Notes under the pieces: generated by a model | Database searches by the model: none | What the model was told of the DNA's origin: nothing | Seen by the model: only the letters and a program-made list of their open reading frames with translations | In this document: positions 1 through 7,361 of the stretch, in pieces | How the letters are laid out: every line of letters begins with the position of its first letter | How positions within the stretch are numbered: the first letter of the stretch is position 1 | Program-made: the position numbers and the translations under genes | Virus record (IMG/VR): IMGVR_UViG_3300042937_000802 | Coordinates: 27,462-91,461 of that record | Reading direction: 5' to 3' (one strand) | Source: a virus | DNA length: 64,000 nt

Positions 1-2417
1 ATAATGAATTTGATGTTGCAATTGATCCTAATAATATTAATTCATTTGCAGTAGAACTAAATGGTATAACCTATGTTAATTTAAACAGATGGTGTCAATA
101 TTCATCGACTCAAGAAGTTCCACCCGCAGATAAAAGATGTAAATTACTTGATCCAGAAAATTTAGATGTTGATCTTCCTATTTTTACAAATATTGGTTCT
201 GGTAATTATCACAGTGTTGCTATTCAAAGTGATAATCAAGTTAGAGTGTGGGGAAAATACTTATATTTAAATCCACTTGGAACACCATATGGCACTCCAT
301 ATGATACTTTTGTTCCAGCTGAAGTTAAAGCATTGGCTGACAAATGGGATGTTTCATATTATGGGGCATCAGAATTGCCTTCGGGAGATTATAGTTATAT
401 CTCTAAAGGTGCTACACTAGCATCTATACACAGTGAAAATGATACATTTCTTTTTGCTGATGGTGGTCCAGATTATAGTATGGTTGCAAATAACAATACA
501 GTATATGTCTGGGGTAGAACGGAAATGCTCCCAACTTGGAAGTCTACGGATACTGAATCAACTTTTGGTAGTTGGAGTAAATCATTTGACGGAGAAATTA
601 TAAGAATTACTGCTGGTGCAAATGGATTTGCTGTTTTATATAAATTAAATAATGAAACTTCAAATGCTGGTTTTGGAAATAATAATTATAGAGTAAATAA
701 AACTTATATATGGACTCGTAAAGGACAAGAAACTCCACCCGATGGTGATAAATATGGTTTAATACCAACAGATGATGAAGATATAAGTGAATTTGGTTAT
801 AGTGATATAGCATTTGGTTACGGGCATGCAATAGCACTAAAATATGCTAATATTGCAGCACCCACATGGGATTACGATGACTTTAAAGATCCAGAGGCAA
901 AAAAGAATCAATTTTTAGCTGGATCTTCAAATATTCCAAAATATTTTAAAAGACAAGCATTTTTTAGAGCAGTTCCCGGAGCTTGGGATTTTTCAAAATG
1001 GTTATGGGGTGGATATTGTAGTTTTGCAGCAGAAGGATTCGAAGCAAATAACCCAGTACTGGCCAGAGATCTTTGTAGTGTATTGGGTGAACCAGATCCA
1101 ACAGATGCAACTGGTTTAAGAAATGACAACTATTCATATAGTGGTCATCCTGAATATTATTGGATGAGTCCTTTGTTAAGACGTTATCAAAACTTTGTTC
1201 CCAACCACAGTGTGCAACCATCTCCCGAGACAAATGAATGTTTAACATATGCTGCATTTGGTAGCGCTATTACTAATCCAGATCTTGCTGGAATGAATAG
1301 TGGAGTAAACGGAGCAGCATCTTCATGTCCTGAAAAAGCAGACGTTTGTTGGCAGGCAACCGGATTACCTCAACAGAGAACAAGTACATATTGGGCACCG
1401 CAAAACCCAGACTGTAATGGTGTGTGTGATAATTCGTGTGATAGAAGTGCTTGTATTAGAAATTGTTGTCCCCTTGCATCAGAAACTACTCTAGCTGCTA
1501 CATGTACACAGTGTATTGGTAGAATAGGATTTAATTCTAGTAAAGATTACTTTATACAATCGTATAAAAATTTTAGTAAACAAAGGGAATGTTGTAGAGT
1601 AATTTATACAAATATAAGTTATGTTAATTATGCATCACGATTAACATATTTTGGATGGGATAGTGCATCTGCTACTTTTAAAATATTTTTTACAAAAGAT
1701 CCATATAGATTTAGTGATCTTATTCCAAGTAATGCCAATACTTCATATAAACTTGCTAATGGTTTAATATATCCTTATGTATATCTTGGTGGTGAGATAT
1801 TAAGAAAATTATGGTCATCTTTTTTTACTGCTATATATGGAGATGATGGAACTGGAAGAACATGTGAAAATACTGGAGATGTATGTTTAGCAAGAAATCC
1901 AAAAGAAACAATTTTGGGACCAGGTGGTTGGTTATGGGCGAGTACTAATAGTCCAACTGGAAGACCTTCGACAAACGAACAGGGTGATTTTGTCAATAGC
2001 ATATGGTCTTATCCTGTAGCTGCTCCATTAGTATCACCTTATGCTCTTTTAGGTGCATATACATATGGTGGTACATCAACCGGTGCAATAGTACCAGATG
2101 GATCTACAATACCAACTGACATAAAAATATTTAATCCAGATAATCCAAATGCATATGCTCCCGTTTATGGTAGTCCATCATCAAAGAAATGGCATAAAAT
2201 AAATGTAACTAGACCAAATATTTATGCTGCCGGCGATAATGAATTCTCAAATTTTGATCCTATAGCATTTCAAGGTGGTGTGGAAGAAGGAGATATAACT
2301 GGCACGGCAAATATTGTATTTTATGAATATTATGAAACAGATAAAGATGGTAATAGAGTAAGAAATATAATTATAAAATCTGGTAATATAAATTGCATTG
2401 GCATTGACGACGGATAA
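1..2417 (+). CDS. RCC1-like, Cys-rich putative virion protein (5' end outside window)
   Basis: The reading frame is open from base 3 to the TAA at 2415-2417, so the gene begins left of the window; an internal GTG at 246 lies inside the open frame and is not a convincing start. About 800 residues are visible. The N-terminal part carries repeats of the RCC1 beta-propeller type, each ending in a VWG or similar motif (HSVAIQSDNQVRVWGK, SMVANNNTVYVWGR, then FAVLY...TYIWTRKG). The middle part (around 1380-1530) is rich in cysteine, with clusters such as CNGVCDNSCDRSACIRNCC that could form disulfides or bind metal. RCC1-type propellers occur in some large phage fibre or adsorption proteins, but enzymatic activity is not indicated. 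It is followed by a TATAAATA late box and a small gene. A structural or host-contact role is inference. Confidence 0.6.
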   Translation, partial: NEFDVAIDPNNINSFAVELNGITYVNLNRWCQYSSTQEVPPADKRCKLLDPENLDVDLPIFTNIGSGNYHSVAIQSDNQVRVWGKYLYLNPLGTPYGTPYDTFVPAEVKALADKWDVSYYGASELPSGDYSYISKGATLASIHSENDTFLFADGGPDYSMVANNNTVYVWGRTEMLPTWKSTDTESTFGSWSKSFDGEIIRITAGANGFAVLYKLNNETSNAGFGNNNYRVNKTYIWTRKGQETPPDGDKYGLIPTDDEDISEFGYSDIAFGYGHAIALKYANIAAPTWDYDDFKDPEAKKNQFLAGSSNIPKYFKRQAFFRAVPGAWDFSKWLWGGYCSFAAEGFEANNPVLARDLCSVLGEPDPTDATGLRNDNYSYSGHPEYYWMSPLLRRYQNFVPNHSVQPSPETNECLTYAAFGSAITNPDLAGMNSGVNGAASSCPEKADVCWQATGLPQQRTSTYWAPQNPDCNGVCDNSCDRSACIRNCCPLASETTLAATCTQCIGRIGFNSSKDYFIQSYKNFSKQRECCRVIYTNISYVNYASRLTYFGWDSASATFKIFFTKDPYRFSDLIPSNANTSYKLANGLIYPYVYLGGEILRKLWSSFFTAIYGDDGTGRTCENTGDVCLARNPKETILGPGGWLWASTNSPTGRPSTNEQGDFVNSIWSYPVAAPLVSPYALLGAYTYGGTSTGAIVPDGSTIPTDIKIFNPDNPNAYAPVYGSPSSKKWHKINVTRPNIYAAGDNEFSNFDPIAFQGGVEEGDITGTANIVFYEYYETDKDGNRVRNIIIKSGNINCIGIDDG

Positions 2418-2420
2418 AGA

Positions 2421-2428
2421 TATAAATA
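2421..2428 (+). promoter_or_regulatory. Late promoter box TATAAATA
   Basis: Exact match to the T4 late promoter octamer, 16 nt before the ATG at 2445, with a GGAG ribosome-binding sequence between. It belongs to the long-gap class of late boxes in this window. Confidence 0.6.
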
Positions 2429-2444
2429 AAAATGGAGTGTATAT

Positions 2445-2933
2445 ATGTTTATTGATAGATTTACTTTTAATACTAATGTAACTGAAGATGGAAGAGGTTC
2501 TACGGTAGCGATACCAAACTATGAAAATCCAAAAGATAAAATGTATCCAAATTTTATCTTTAAAAAACGATTATCATATGAATTTAAAATTGAAAAAATG
2601 TTTGGTATTGTAAAGAAGTATGTTGGATTTGGTGATATAATTGAATATATAACCAAACATACTGGAATAAAATACCTTATTGTTAAAATAACAAAAGGCA
2701 ATTGTGGTTGTGAAAAAAGAAGAAAACGTTTTAATGCGTTGCTGCAAATACCTTATTTTTCTTTTTATTATAAAGATACCACTATTTTAGATGTTGACAA
2801 TTCAATAAAACATGTTAATATGTTTACATCAAACACCCCGCCAATGGATGAAAATATGCAAAAAGAAATTCTTTCCAAAAGAAAACCATGTGGATGTGGT
2901 GCTAAAATGACACGACCTGTGGAGACAAAGTGA
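2445..2933 (+). CDS. Conserved-looking small protein with CGC motifs
   Basis: This 162-residue protein starts at ATG 2445 behind GGAG and a TATAAATA box. No enzyme family is recognised. A central segment (about residues 60-97: a GFGD start, an amphipathic stretch with THTGIK-like character, then CGCEKRRKRFN at 87-97) resembles a short helix plus Cys-Gly-Cys and basic tail motif that I associate with phage structural or accessory proteins. A second Cys-Gly-Cys pair lies near the C-terminus (CGCGAK). The two CxC pairs could bind zinc; this is inference. Its stop overlaps the GTG start of the next gene, so the two are translationally coupled. Late expression is likely from the promoter box. Confidence 0.6.
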   Translation: MFIDRFTFNTNVTEDGRGSTVAIPNYENPKDKMYPNFIFKKRLSYEFKIEKMFGIVKKYVGFGDIIEYITKHTGIKYLIVKITKGNCGCEKRRKRFNALLQIPYFSFYYKDTTILDVDNSIKHVNMFTSNTPPMDENMQKEILSKRKPCGCGAKMTRPVETK

Positions 2934-3202
2934 AAATTAAATTTATAAAAATATCGCAAAGTGAAGAGATAATTGCCGAGTGCACAGATAAAAACAACGG
3001 TGTCTTTATTAAAGACGCTGCTGTCATTGTATCTTTAGAATTGGGAAAAATTAATCTTGTAACTTGGTTACCTTATACAAAAGTACAAGATGGTTTTTTT
3101 CTTCCAGAAAAAGCCTACTTGTTCATAGCAGATGTTCAAGATGACATGGCTGAGTATTACAATAAATGGCGTACTGAACCTTTTGCACTTAATAAAAATT
3201 AA
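2930..3202 (+). CDS. Small Sm-like beta-barrel protein (tentative)
   Basis: Ninety residues starting at GTG 2930, which overlaps the stop of the preceding gene (GTGA). The N-terminus (IKISQSEEIIAEC, then a VFIKDAAVIV strand) has the pattern of an Sm/LSm-like small barrel and parallels the start of the larger protein at 29592-30263 (VVKLTSGEEIIGMV). The C-terminus is acidic then aromatic (ADVQDDMAEYYNKW). Such small barrel proteins are frequent in marine T4-like phages and have no assigned function. Its TAA shares the palindrome TTAA with the stop of the convergent gene on the other strand. RNA binding is possible but not shown. Confidence 0.55.
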   Translation: MKIKFIKISQSEEIIAECTDKNNGVFIKDAAVIVSLELGKINLVTWLPYTKVQDGFFLPEKAYLFIADVQDDMAEYYNKWRTEPFALNKN

Positions 3203-4509
3203 GCAATATTTATTCTAAGAACATTTGTTGTGTTCTTTTTAATTTGCATGAATATGGTCTTTGAAGAGTATGCTCTGTCTACCATATAGATAAAGGATGC
3301 TCCTTCGTAGCCAGGTTCGCCTAAAAGATAATAATTTTCAATTAAAGGTTGAGTGCAGTTACTGTCTAAAAATAGATTTATTACAGCACTTTTATTTTCC
3401 GCATGTGAAAGATCAATTTTAATTGGAGCAACTGCAGTATTACTGTTAATTGATAATGTTTCCGTTTCACTATTATCAATATAAATTACATCATTATATT
3501 GGTTGGTTCCAAGAAACTCTGAAATATTAAAACCATCAGTATTAAAAGAAATAAAATACGAAGTTTTGATTTTTAATATAAAGATATTTGAGTAAGAAAT
3601 AGAAATATTTTTATAATCTACAATGCTTTCTGTATTGGCATTGATTGTCTTTAATGTGCTATTCGGATAATAGTAATATACATTTGCAGTATCTAGTTGT
3701 TGTCTTAATGCATGTTGTAAAATGTTTTGGTTTTCCAATAACATTGAAACAATACCAGAAGTTGCTCCAGCAATTTTAATTACACCATTTTGCAATGGAT
3801 TCGTAGCCAACACAGCTAGCGAAGGAAGACCTCTGTGCAATATATCAACTTGAGATTTATTAAAAAATCTATTTTCATTGGTTACTGGATTTGTAAGATA
3901 AATTACTTCTGTATTATCATTTAACTTTACGTAATTTTTTACTTTAAGTCTTCCAGAGTTTAATGTACTACCAATAACTTCTACGTATTCTTCAAATCCA
4001 TAATCTGAACCATATACTCCAAAGAAATCAAAATTTAATGGACTGCTTCTAGGTGTATTTGATATTAACATATGGGCAGTATTGCCCGTTGTTGCAGTAA
4101 ACTGTATAGGATTTGTAAAATTTTTACTTACGTAATATCCACCAGTAAGAGCTGCAGTGCCCGTAACACCAGAGCACGAGATATATTGTTTAAAAGTTCC
4201 AGATACACTTTGTAACTGCAATGTACCATTCCAGTTTATACTGGAAGAAGTAGCATCGTTGTAATATACTCCACTAGAAAAATTAAAAGTACTTCCAGTT
4301 GTAAGCCCATTGAAGAATTTATTTAAAAACTTTAAATCATTTCCAGTTTTTACTTCAGAATAATCAAAGAACAACGAGTTACCAGTAACAAAAATATTAG
4401 CAGAACCATTCAGATTACCTTTTGTAAAACAAGGATCTGCCGTATTACCAACAAATTGTGTTGTGTATGAATACGATGTTTTTGCTGTATTTAACGAAAA
4501 TAAAGACAT
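3199..4509 (-). CDS. Putative virion structural protein, beta-rich
   Basis: A 436-residue minus-strand protein, rich in Ser, Thr, Asn, Gly and aromatic residues with alternating short hydrophobic strands, the composition typical of phage fibre or decoration proteins. I recognise no catalytic motif, signal peptide or membrane segment. It begins at ATG 4507-4509, directly after the stop of the upstream minus-strand gene (4511-5458), so the two form an operon driven from the late box near 5488. Its stop overlaps that of the convergent plus-strand gene at 3199-3202. Being transcribed against the flanking genes suggests a separately acquired late module. Function is not assigned. Confidence 0.6.
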   Translation of the reverse strand: MSLFSLNTAKTSYSYTTQFVGNTADPCFTKGNLNGSANIFVTGNSLFFDYSEVKTGNDLKFLNKFFNGLTTGSTFNFSSGVYYNDATSSSINWNGTLQLQSVSGTFKQYISCSGVTGTAALTGGYYVSKNFTNPIQFTATTGNTAHMLISNTPRSSPLNFDFFGVYGSDYGFEEYVEVIGSTLNSGRLKVKNYVKLNDNTEVIYLTNPVTNENRFFNKSQVDILHRGLPSLAVLATNPLQNGVIKIAGATSGIVSMLLENQNILQHALRQQLDTANVYYYYPNSTLKTINANTESIVDYKNISISYSNIFILKIKTSYFISFNTDGFNISEFLGTNQYNDVIYIDNSETETLSINSNTAVAPIKIDLSHAENKSAVINLFLDSNCTQPLIENYYLLGEPGYEGASFIYMVDRAYSSKTIFMQIKKNTTNVLRINIA

Positions 4510-4510
4510 G

Positions 4511-5458
4511 TTAGGTCGCTAGATAACTAATAATTTGAGCACCTGATTTTGCTCTGTGGGCCAAAAGACTAGAATTTATTATGTCGATGAATAGCGATTC
4601 TCCGGGATCTAGTTCATATCCAAGAGATGTAGTAGATACAGTTGTATCAGTAGTAATGTAAATTACATCGGTATTTGTGGATGCAGCTTTTACATTTATT
4701 CCGCTCATGCAAGTAAATCCAACAAATTGTGATGATGTTGTTGTGCTTGTTAACCTATAAGCAGTGCCACCAGTTGGACGAATAACAGCAAATCCACCAA
4801 GATCACTTCTTAGACCTACGACCTGACCATAGATGGCAGTCATACCACTTAGAATATTTGTGTCATTAATTCCAACAGTGTTGCCTACGTTAACTCCTAC
4901 AGCAGTAGCACCGGAAAGACCAACTACAGTAACAGTAGAAGGAATGGTGGCAGTAATTGTTGCACCAGCAACGTTAACGTTTAGTGCACCATTGGTGTAA
5001 CTTAAAGAATTTCCGGCTTGATCTACTAGATTTACATAGATGTATGTAAGACCGCTGGGCCCCCATACAGAAACCGAATCTGTAGATTTTCCTAGATAAC
5101 GACCACCAGTGACTTCTACTTGTGATCCTGTAAAAGTTCTAACAAATAATGGAGATGAAGTTAGACCAGTTGTGACTACTGAACCAGACACCACCACCGC
5201 AGCACCACCTATACCACGTACATCAATGGTTCCTGTGAATCCAGAAATAGTGGCAGTCATTCCAGTGGCAATTGTTACTGGAAGTGGATTTGCTGAATTT
5301 ACAACTGTCGCAGATCCATCGACACCATACCCAAGTTTAATGAGTTGGTAGTGACCTGTAATACCGCCTGTACCGACAAAATCGGTCGCAATATATGCGG
5401 TTATACCTGCTGTTTGAATTGGAATCGCATCTGATGTTACGCCTGTTCCTGATGGCAT
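4511..5458 (-). CDS. Putative virion structural protein, Gly/Thr/Val-rich
   Basis: A 315-residue minus-strand protein starting at ATG 5456-5458. It has a GAGG-type ribosome-binding sequence in the leader (AACGAGGTCTAATCC) and a CTAAATA late box 29 nt upstream. The composition is almost entirely small and beta-branched residues with repeated short motifs of the ATI.., TVVGLSGATAV and GTGGITG type, consistent with a beta-helical or beta-sandwich fibre or decoration protein. The first 60 residues (PIQTAGITAYIATDFVGTGG and onward) read like the shaft-start segment of phage structural proteins. No enzymatic motif is visible. It forms a two-gene late operon with 3199-4509. Confidence 0.6.
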   Translation of the reverse strand: MPSGTGVTSDAIPIQTAGITAYIATDFVGTGGITGHYQLIKLGYGVDGSATVVNSANPLPVTIATGMTATISGFTGTIDVRGIGGAAVVVSGSVVTTGLTSSPLFVRTFTGSQVEVTGGRYLGKSTDSVSVWGPSGLTYIYVNLVDQAGNSLSYTNGALNVNVAGATITATIPSTVTVVGLSGATAVGVNVGNTVGINDTNILSGMTAIYGQVVGLRSDLGGFAVIRPTGGTAYRLTSTTTSSQFVGFTCMSGINVKAASTNTDVIYITTDTTVSTTSLGYELDPGESLFIDIINSSLLAHRAKSGAQIISYLAT

Positions 5459-5487
5459 GGATTAGACCTCGTTAATTAGTTCATGAA

Positions 5488-5494
5488 TATTTAG
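5488..5494 (-). promoter_or_regulatory. Late promoter box CTAAATA (minus strand)
   Basis: CTAAATA on the minus strand, 29 nt upstream of the ATG at 5458, with an SD-like GAGGT in the leader. It probably drives the two-gene minus-strand structural operon. Confidence 0.5.
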
Positions 5495-5507
5495 ATGTAT
5501 TTAATTA

Positions 5508-5535
5508 TTGATTATTGGAATATAACGTATATAAT
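5508..5535 (+). promoter_or_regulatory. Sigma70-type early promoter of gene 33, leaderless geometry
   Basis: TTGATT at 5508-5513, 16-nt spacer, TATAAT at 5530-5535, then exactly 6 nt to the ATG at 5542. Transcription starting 7 nt after the -10 would begin at the A of the start codon. Confidence 0.6.
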
Positions 5536-5541
5536 AAAACC

Positions 5542-5775
5542 ATGTATATAGATGAAGCAGCAAAAGAAAAATTTTCAAATAAAGTTTTAGATAGAGTAAA
5601 ATCTACAAAACTAAGTTTTATGGATTGTATACTTGAATTATCTGAAGAAATGAATATTGACCCAAGTACGGCTGGTAAACTTATTACTAGACCAATAATT
5701 GAAAAAATTCAAATTGAAGCCAGAGACCGCCATTTGCTAAAGAATGGCAAAACCAAGAAACTCCCAATTGACTAA
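5542..5775 (+). CDS. 33: Late promoter transcription accessory protein gp33
   Basis: Seventy-seven residues from ATG 5542; a TTG at 5515 in the same frame would add nine residues, but the promoter -10 lies at 5530-5535 and so argues for the ATG. In T4, gp33 bridges RNA polymerase and the sliding clamp gp45 to activate late promoters with sigma gp55. The central block (STKLSFMDCILELSEEMNID at 21-40, then a PIIEKIQIEA helix and a basic tail ending KKLPID) matches what I know of short cyanophage-type gp33 proteins. The partners gp55 and gp45 are both encoded later in the window. Its stop codon overlaps the -35 of the gp32 promoter. No ribosome-binding sequence precedes the ATG. Confidence 0.75.
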   Translation: MYIDEAAKEKFSNKVLDRVKSTKLSFMDCILELSEEMNIDPSTAGKLITRPIIEKIQIEARDRHLLKNGKTKKLPID

Positions 5776-5795
5776 CCATTTAGTTGGGCTATAAT
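5768..5795 (+). promoter_or_regulatory. Strong sigma70-type early promoter of gene 32
   Basis: TTGACT at 5768-5773, 16-nt spacer, perfect TATAAT at 5790-5795. Expected transcription start near 5802 gives a leader of about 33 nt, most of which is the hairpin at 5809-5825. Confidence 0.7.
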
Positions 5796-5808
5796 TAGAA
5801 TAGAAAGG

Positions 5809-5825
5809 CCGAGGTAGGTCCTCGG
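5809..5825 (+). promoter_or_regulatory. GC-rich 5'-UTR hairpin before gp32, possible autoregulatory operator
   Basis: CCGAGG at 5809-5814 pairs perfectly with CCTCGG at 5820-5825 around a TAGGT loop, 9 nt before the ATG at 5835. The stem contains the only good SD-like GAGG, 20 nt from the ATG; outside it only a weak GGGA remains. T4 gp32 represses its own translation through a leader RNA structure, so an equivalent role is plausible but unproven. Confidence 0.5.
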
Positions 5826-5834
5826 GAAAATACT

Positions 5835-6692
5835 ATGTCAAACTTTGCAGATTTTAAGAAGAAGAGTAAGAACTCAGTCGCATCTCTAACCGAGCGTATG
5901 GATAAGCTCACCTCTAAGGAGAGTTACAAGGACGAACGTATTTGGAAGCCCGGTATCGATAAGTCAGGTAATGGATACGCTGTAATCCGCTTCCTGCCCG
6001 AAATTCAGGGTGAAGATACCCCCTTCGTATCAATGTACAGCCATGCCTTCAAGGGCAAGGGTGGTTGGCTGTTTGAAAACTGCCCCACTACGATTGGTGA
6101 GAAGTGCCCAATTTGTCAGGGTAACACTGAACTCTGGAACAGTGGTATTGAAGATGACAAGAACATTGCACGGAATCGTAAGCGTAAGTTGGCTTATATC
6201 TCCAATATTCTTGTAATCGAAGATCCTGCCAATCCAGAGAATAAGGGAAAGGTTTTCCTTTACCAGTATGGCACCAAGATCTTCCAGAAGATTCAGAGCC
6301 TCGCTCACCCTGAGTATCAGGATGAGGTTGCAGTTGACCCATTCAACTTCTGGACTGGTGCAGACTTTAAGATCAAGATTCGTAATGTCGGAGGTTACGT
6401 CAATTATGATCGGTCAGAATTTGCATCTCCTGCTCCCCTTCTTGGTGGAGATGACAAGAAGCTAGAGGAACTTTGGAAGAAGCAGTATCCTCTGAAGCCA
6501 TTTATTGACAAGAGCCAGTTCAAGAGTTACGCAGAACTCTCTGAGCGTTACAAGAAGGCTGTTGGTGATGATATTCGTGCTCAGTTTACTGAAAGCAAGA
6601 GCATTGAGGATGATGTGGCAGACACAGTGGTGTCTGAAGACATTGAGGAAAAGGATCCTTTAAAGTACTTCTCCGAGATGGAGAACGATTGA
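5835..6692 (+). CDS. 32: Single-stranded DNA-binding protein gp32
   Basis: A 285-residue protein equivalent to T4 gp32 (301 aa), which coats ssDNA cooperatively during replication, recombination and repair. The basic N-terminal domain (FKKKSKNSVASL) fits the cooperativity segment. The zinc site is recognisable as H70, C83, C91, C94 (SMYSH ... ENC ... KCPIC), matching the His-Cys3 site of T4 gp32. The core OB-fold follows to about residue 230, and the C-terminus is acidic (EDDVADTVVSEDIEEKD), as needed for partner contacts. The gene uses more C-ending codons and is less AT-rich than its neighbours, as expected for high expression. It is flanked by its own promoter and a strong terminator, so it is probably a monocistronic unit. 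Confidence 0.95.
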   Translation: MSNFADFKKKSKNSVASLTERMDKLTSKESYKDERIWKPGIDKSGNGYAVIRFLPEIQGEDTPFVSMYSHAFKGKGGWLFENCPTTIGEKCPICQGNTELWNSGIEDDKNIARNRKRKLAYISNILVIEDPANPENKGKVFLYQYGTKIFQKIQSLAHPEYQDEVAVDPFNFWTGADFKIKIRNVGGYVNYDRSEFASPAPLLGGDDKKLEELWKKQYPLKPFIDKSQFKSYAELSERYKKAVGDDIRAQFTESKSIEDDVADTVVSEDIEEKDPLKYFSEMEND

Positions 6693-6693
6693 G

Positions 6694-6720
6694 AAAAGCC
6701 CCCGCAAGGGGGCTTTTTTT
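6694..6720. terminator. Bidirectional rho-independent terminator after gp32
   Basis: AAAAGCCCCC (6694-6703) pairs with GGGGGCTTTT (6708-6717) around a GCAA loop and is followed by a T-run on the plus strand. On the minus strand the stem is followed by CTTTTC, so it may also stop the convergent transcript; the stop codon of the minus-strand gene (6719-6721) abuts it. Confidence 0.9.
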
Positions 6721-7168
6721 ATGCCCAATTTGGGGCTGATGATGTTTTAGTTGCTCTATCTAAAAATATTAAATTTGTTGGAGCGATTGTAGGTCTTTCT
6801 ACCAAATCAGTATTATGATTCTTAGTAGATACATTCATGTCATTTACTTGCTGTGCAATCTTCTGAAGAGATGGCATGATATTATCTTTAATTTGTTTTT
6901 CAATATTTGAAGTTTTAGAATTATCCATGAAACCGGTATTAGCCTGCATTGGAATTATTCTGGATTGATTTGGTGCAGCAATAACTGGAGAAACATTTAC
7001 ACTGGTATCCATGGACATCATGGACAGATTTTGAGTACTAAAAGGAGAAGGAGTGACTGAATATGATGGTTCTGTCATTTCTAGTTTTTGCTCAGATCTT
7101 CCTATGGCATCACTGAATACAGTTTTTTCTGCTTCAATGTTTATTTTTGCTTCATTATTATTATCCAA
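6719..7168 (-). CDS. Hypothetical protein downstream of gp26/51
   Basis: A 149-residue protein read from TTG 7166-7168. The TTG is favoured because AGGA lies 7 nt before it and the next in-frame ATG is 30 codons downstream. The start overlaps the 3' end of the gp51-like frame, suggesting translational coupling. The sequence is low-complexity and polar (many Asn, Ser, Thr, Met, Pro) with one likely amphipathic helix near residues 88-112 (EKQIKDNIMPSLQKIAQQVNDM). No family is recognised. It is the last gene of the minus-strand baseplate operon and ends at the gp32 terminator. A tail-assembly role is suggested only by position. Confidence 0.55.
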   Translation of the reverse strand: MDNNNEAKINIEAEKTVFSDAIGRSEQKLEMTEPSYSVTPSPFSTQNLSMMSMDTSVNVSPVIAAPNQSRIIPMQANTGFMDNSKTSNIEKQIKDNIMPSLQKIAQQVNDMNVSTKNHNTDLVERPTIAPTNLIFLDRATKTSSAPNWA

Positions 7169-7361
7169 AGTGTTGTCCTGCTGTTTGGTTATGTAATTGT
7201 TTTTGTTCTTGTTCTAAATTGTAATTTACCAAAATGTTAATATACACTTCTCTCTCCCAAAAATACATATTTTCGATATCTTGAACACTCCATTTTAGTT
7301 CTTTCATTAAAGAGAAGTTAGTTTGATAGTAGTCAACCACATCAAAGTAACTTGCTGCTAG
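7161..7361 (-). CDS. 51: gp51-like baseplate hub assembly segment, probably made as a -1 frameshift fusion with gp26
   Basis: In the -1 frame relative to gp26, an open stretch runs from the overlap with the gp26 end to TAA at 7161-7163. It encodes about 65 residues with a conserved-looking core (MKELKWSVQDIENM, then FWEREVYINILVNY), the W/F-E-R-E-x-Y pattern I associate with gp51 and tail-assembly chaperone extensions. The frame has no start codon with a ribosome-binding sequence: the first ATG is at 7305-7307 with only pyrimidine-rich sequence before it. At the gp26 end there is T TTT TTT (minus strand of 7364-7370) directly before the gp26 TAG. Slippage by -1 there would give a fused protein of about 284 residues. 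T4 has gene 26 directly followed by gene 51. The coding segment is well supported; the frameshift is inferred. Confidence 0.65.
   Translation of the reverse strand, partial: LAASYFDVVDYYQTNFSLMKELKWSVQDIENMYFWEREVYINILVNYNLEQEQKQLHNQTAGQHFG

Noticed and set aside
246-2417. Gene start at GTG 246
   Set aside because: The same frame is open to the window edge, and residues before it belong to the same RCC1-like repeat (HSVAIQSDNQVRVWG), so the true start is outside.
5515-5541. TTG start of gene 33 nine codons upstream
   Set aside because: The TATAAT at 5530-5535 lies inside that stretch, and the ATG at 5542 is at the expected transcription start.
5763-5788. CCCAA ... TTGGG dyad as terminator of gene 33
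   Set aside because: The stem is interrupted by a bulge and lacks a T-run; the region is better explained as the gp32 promoter.
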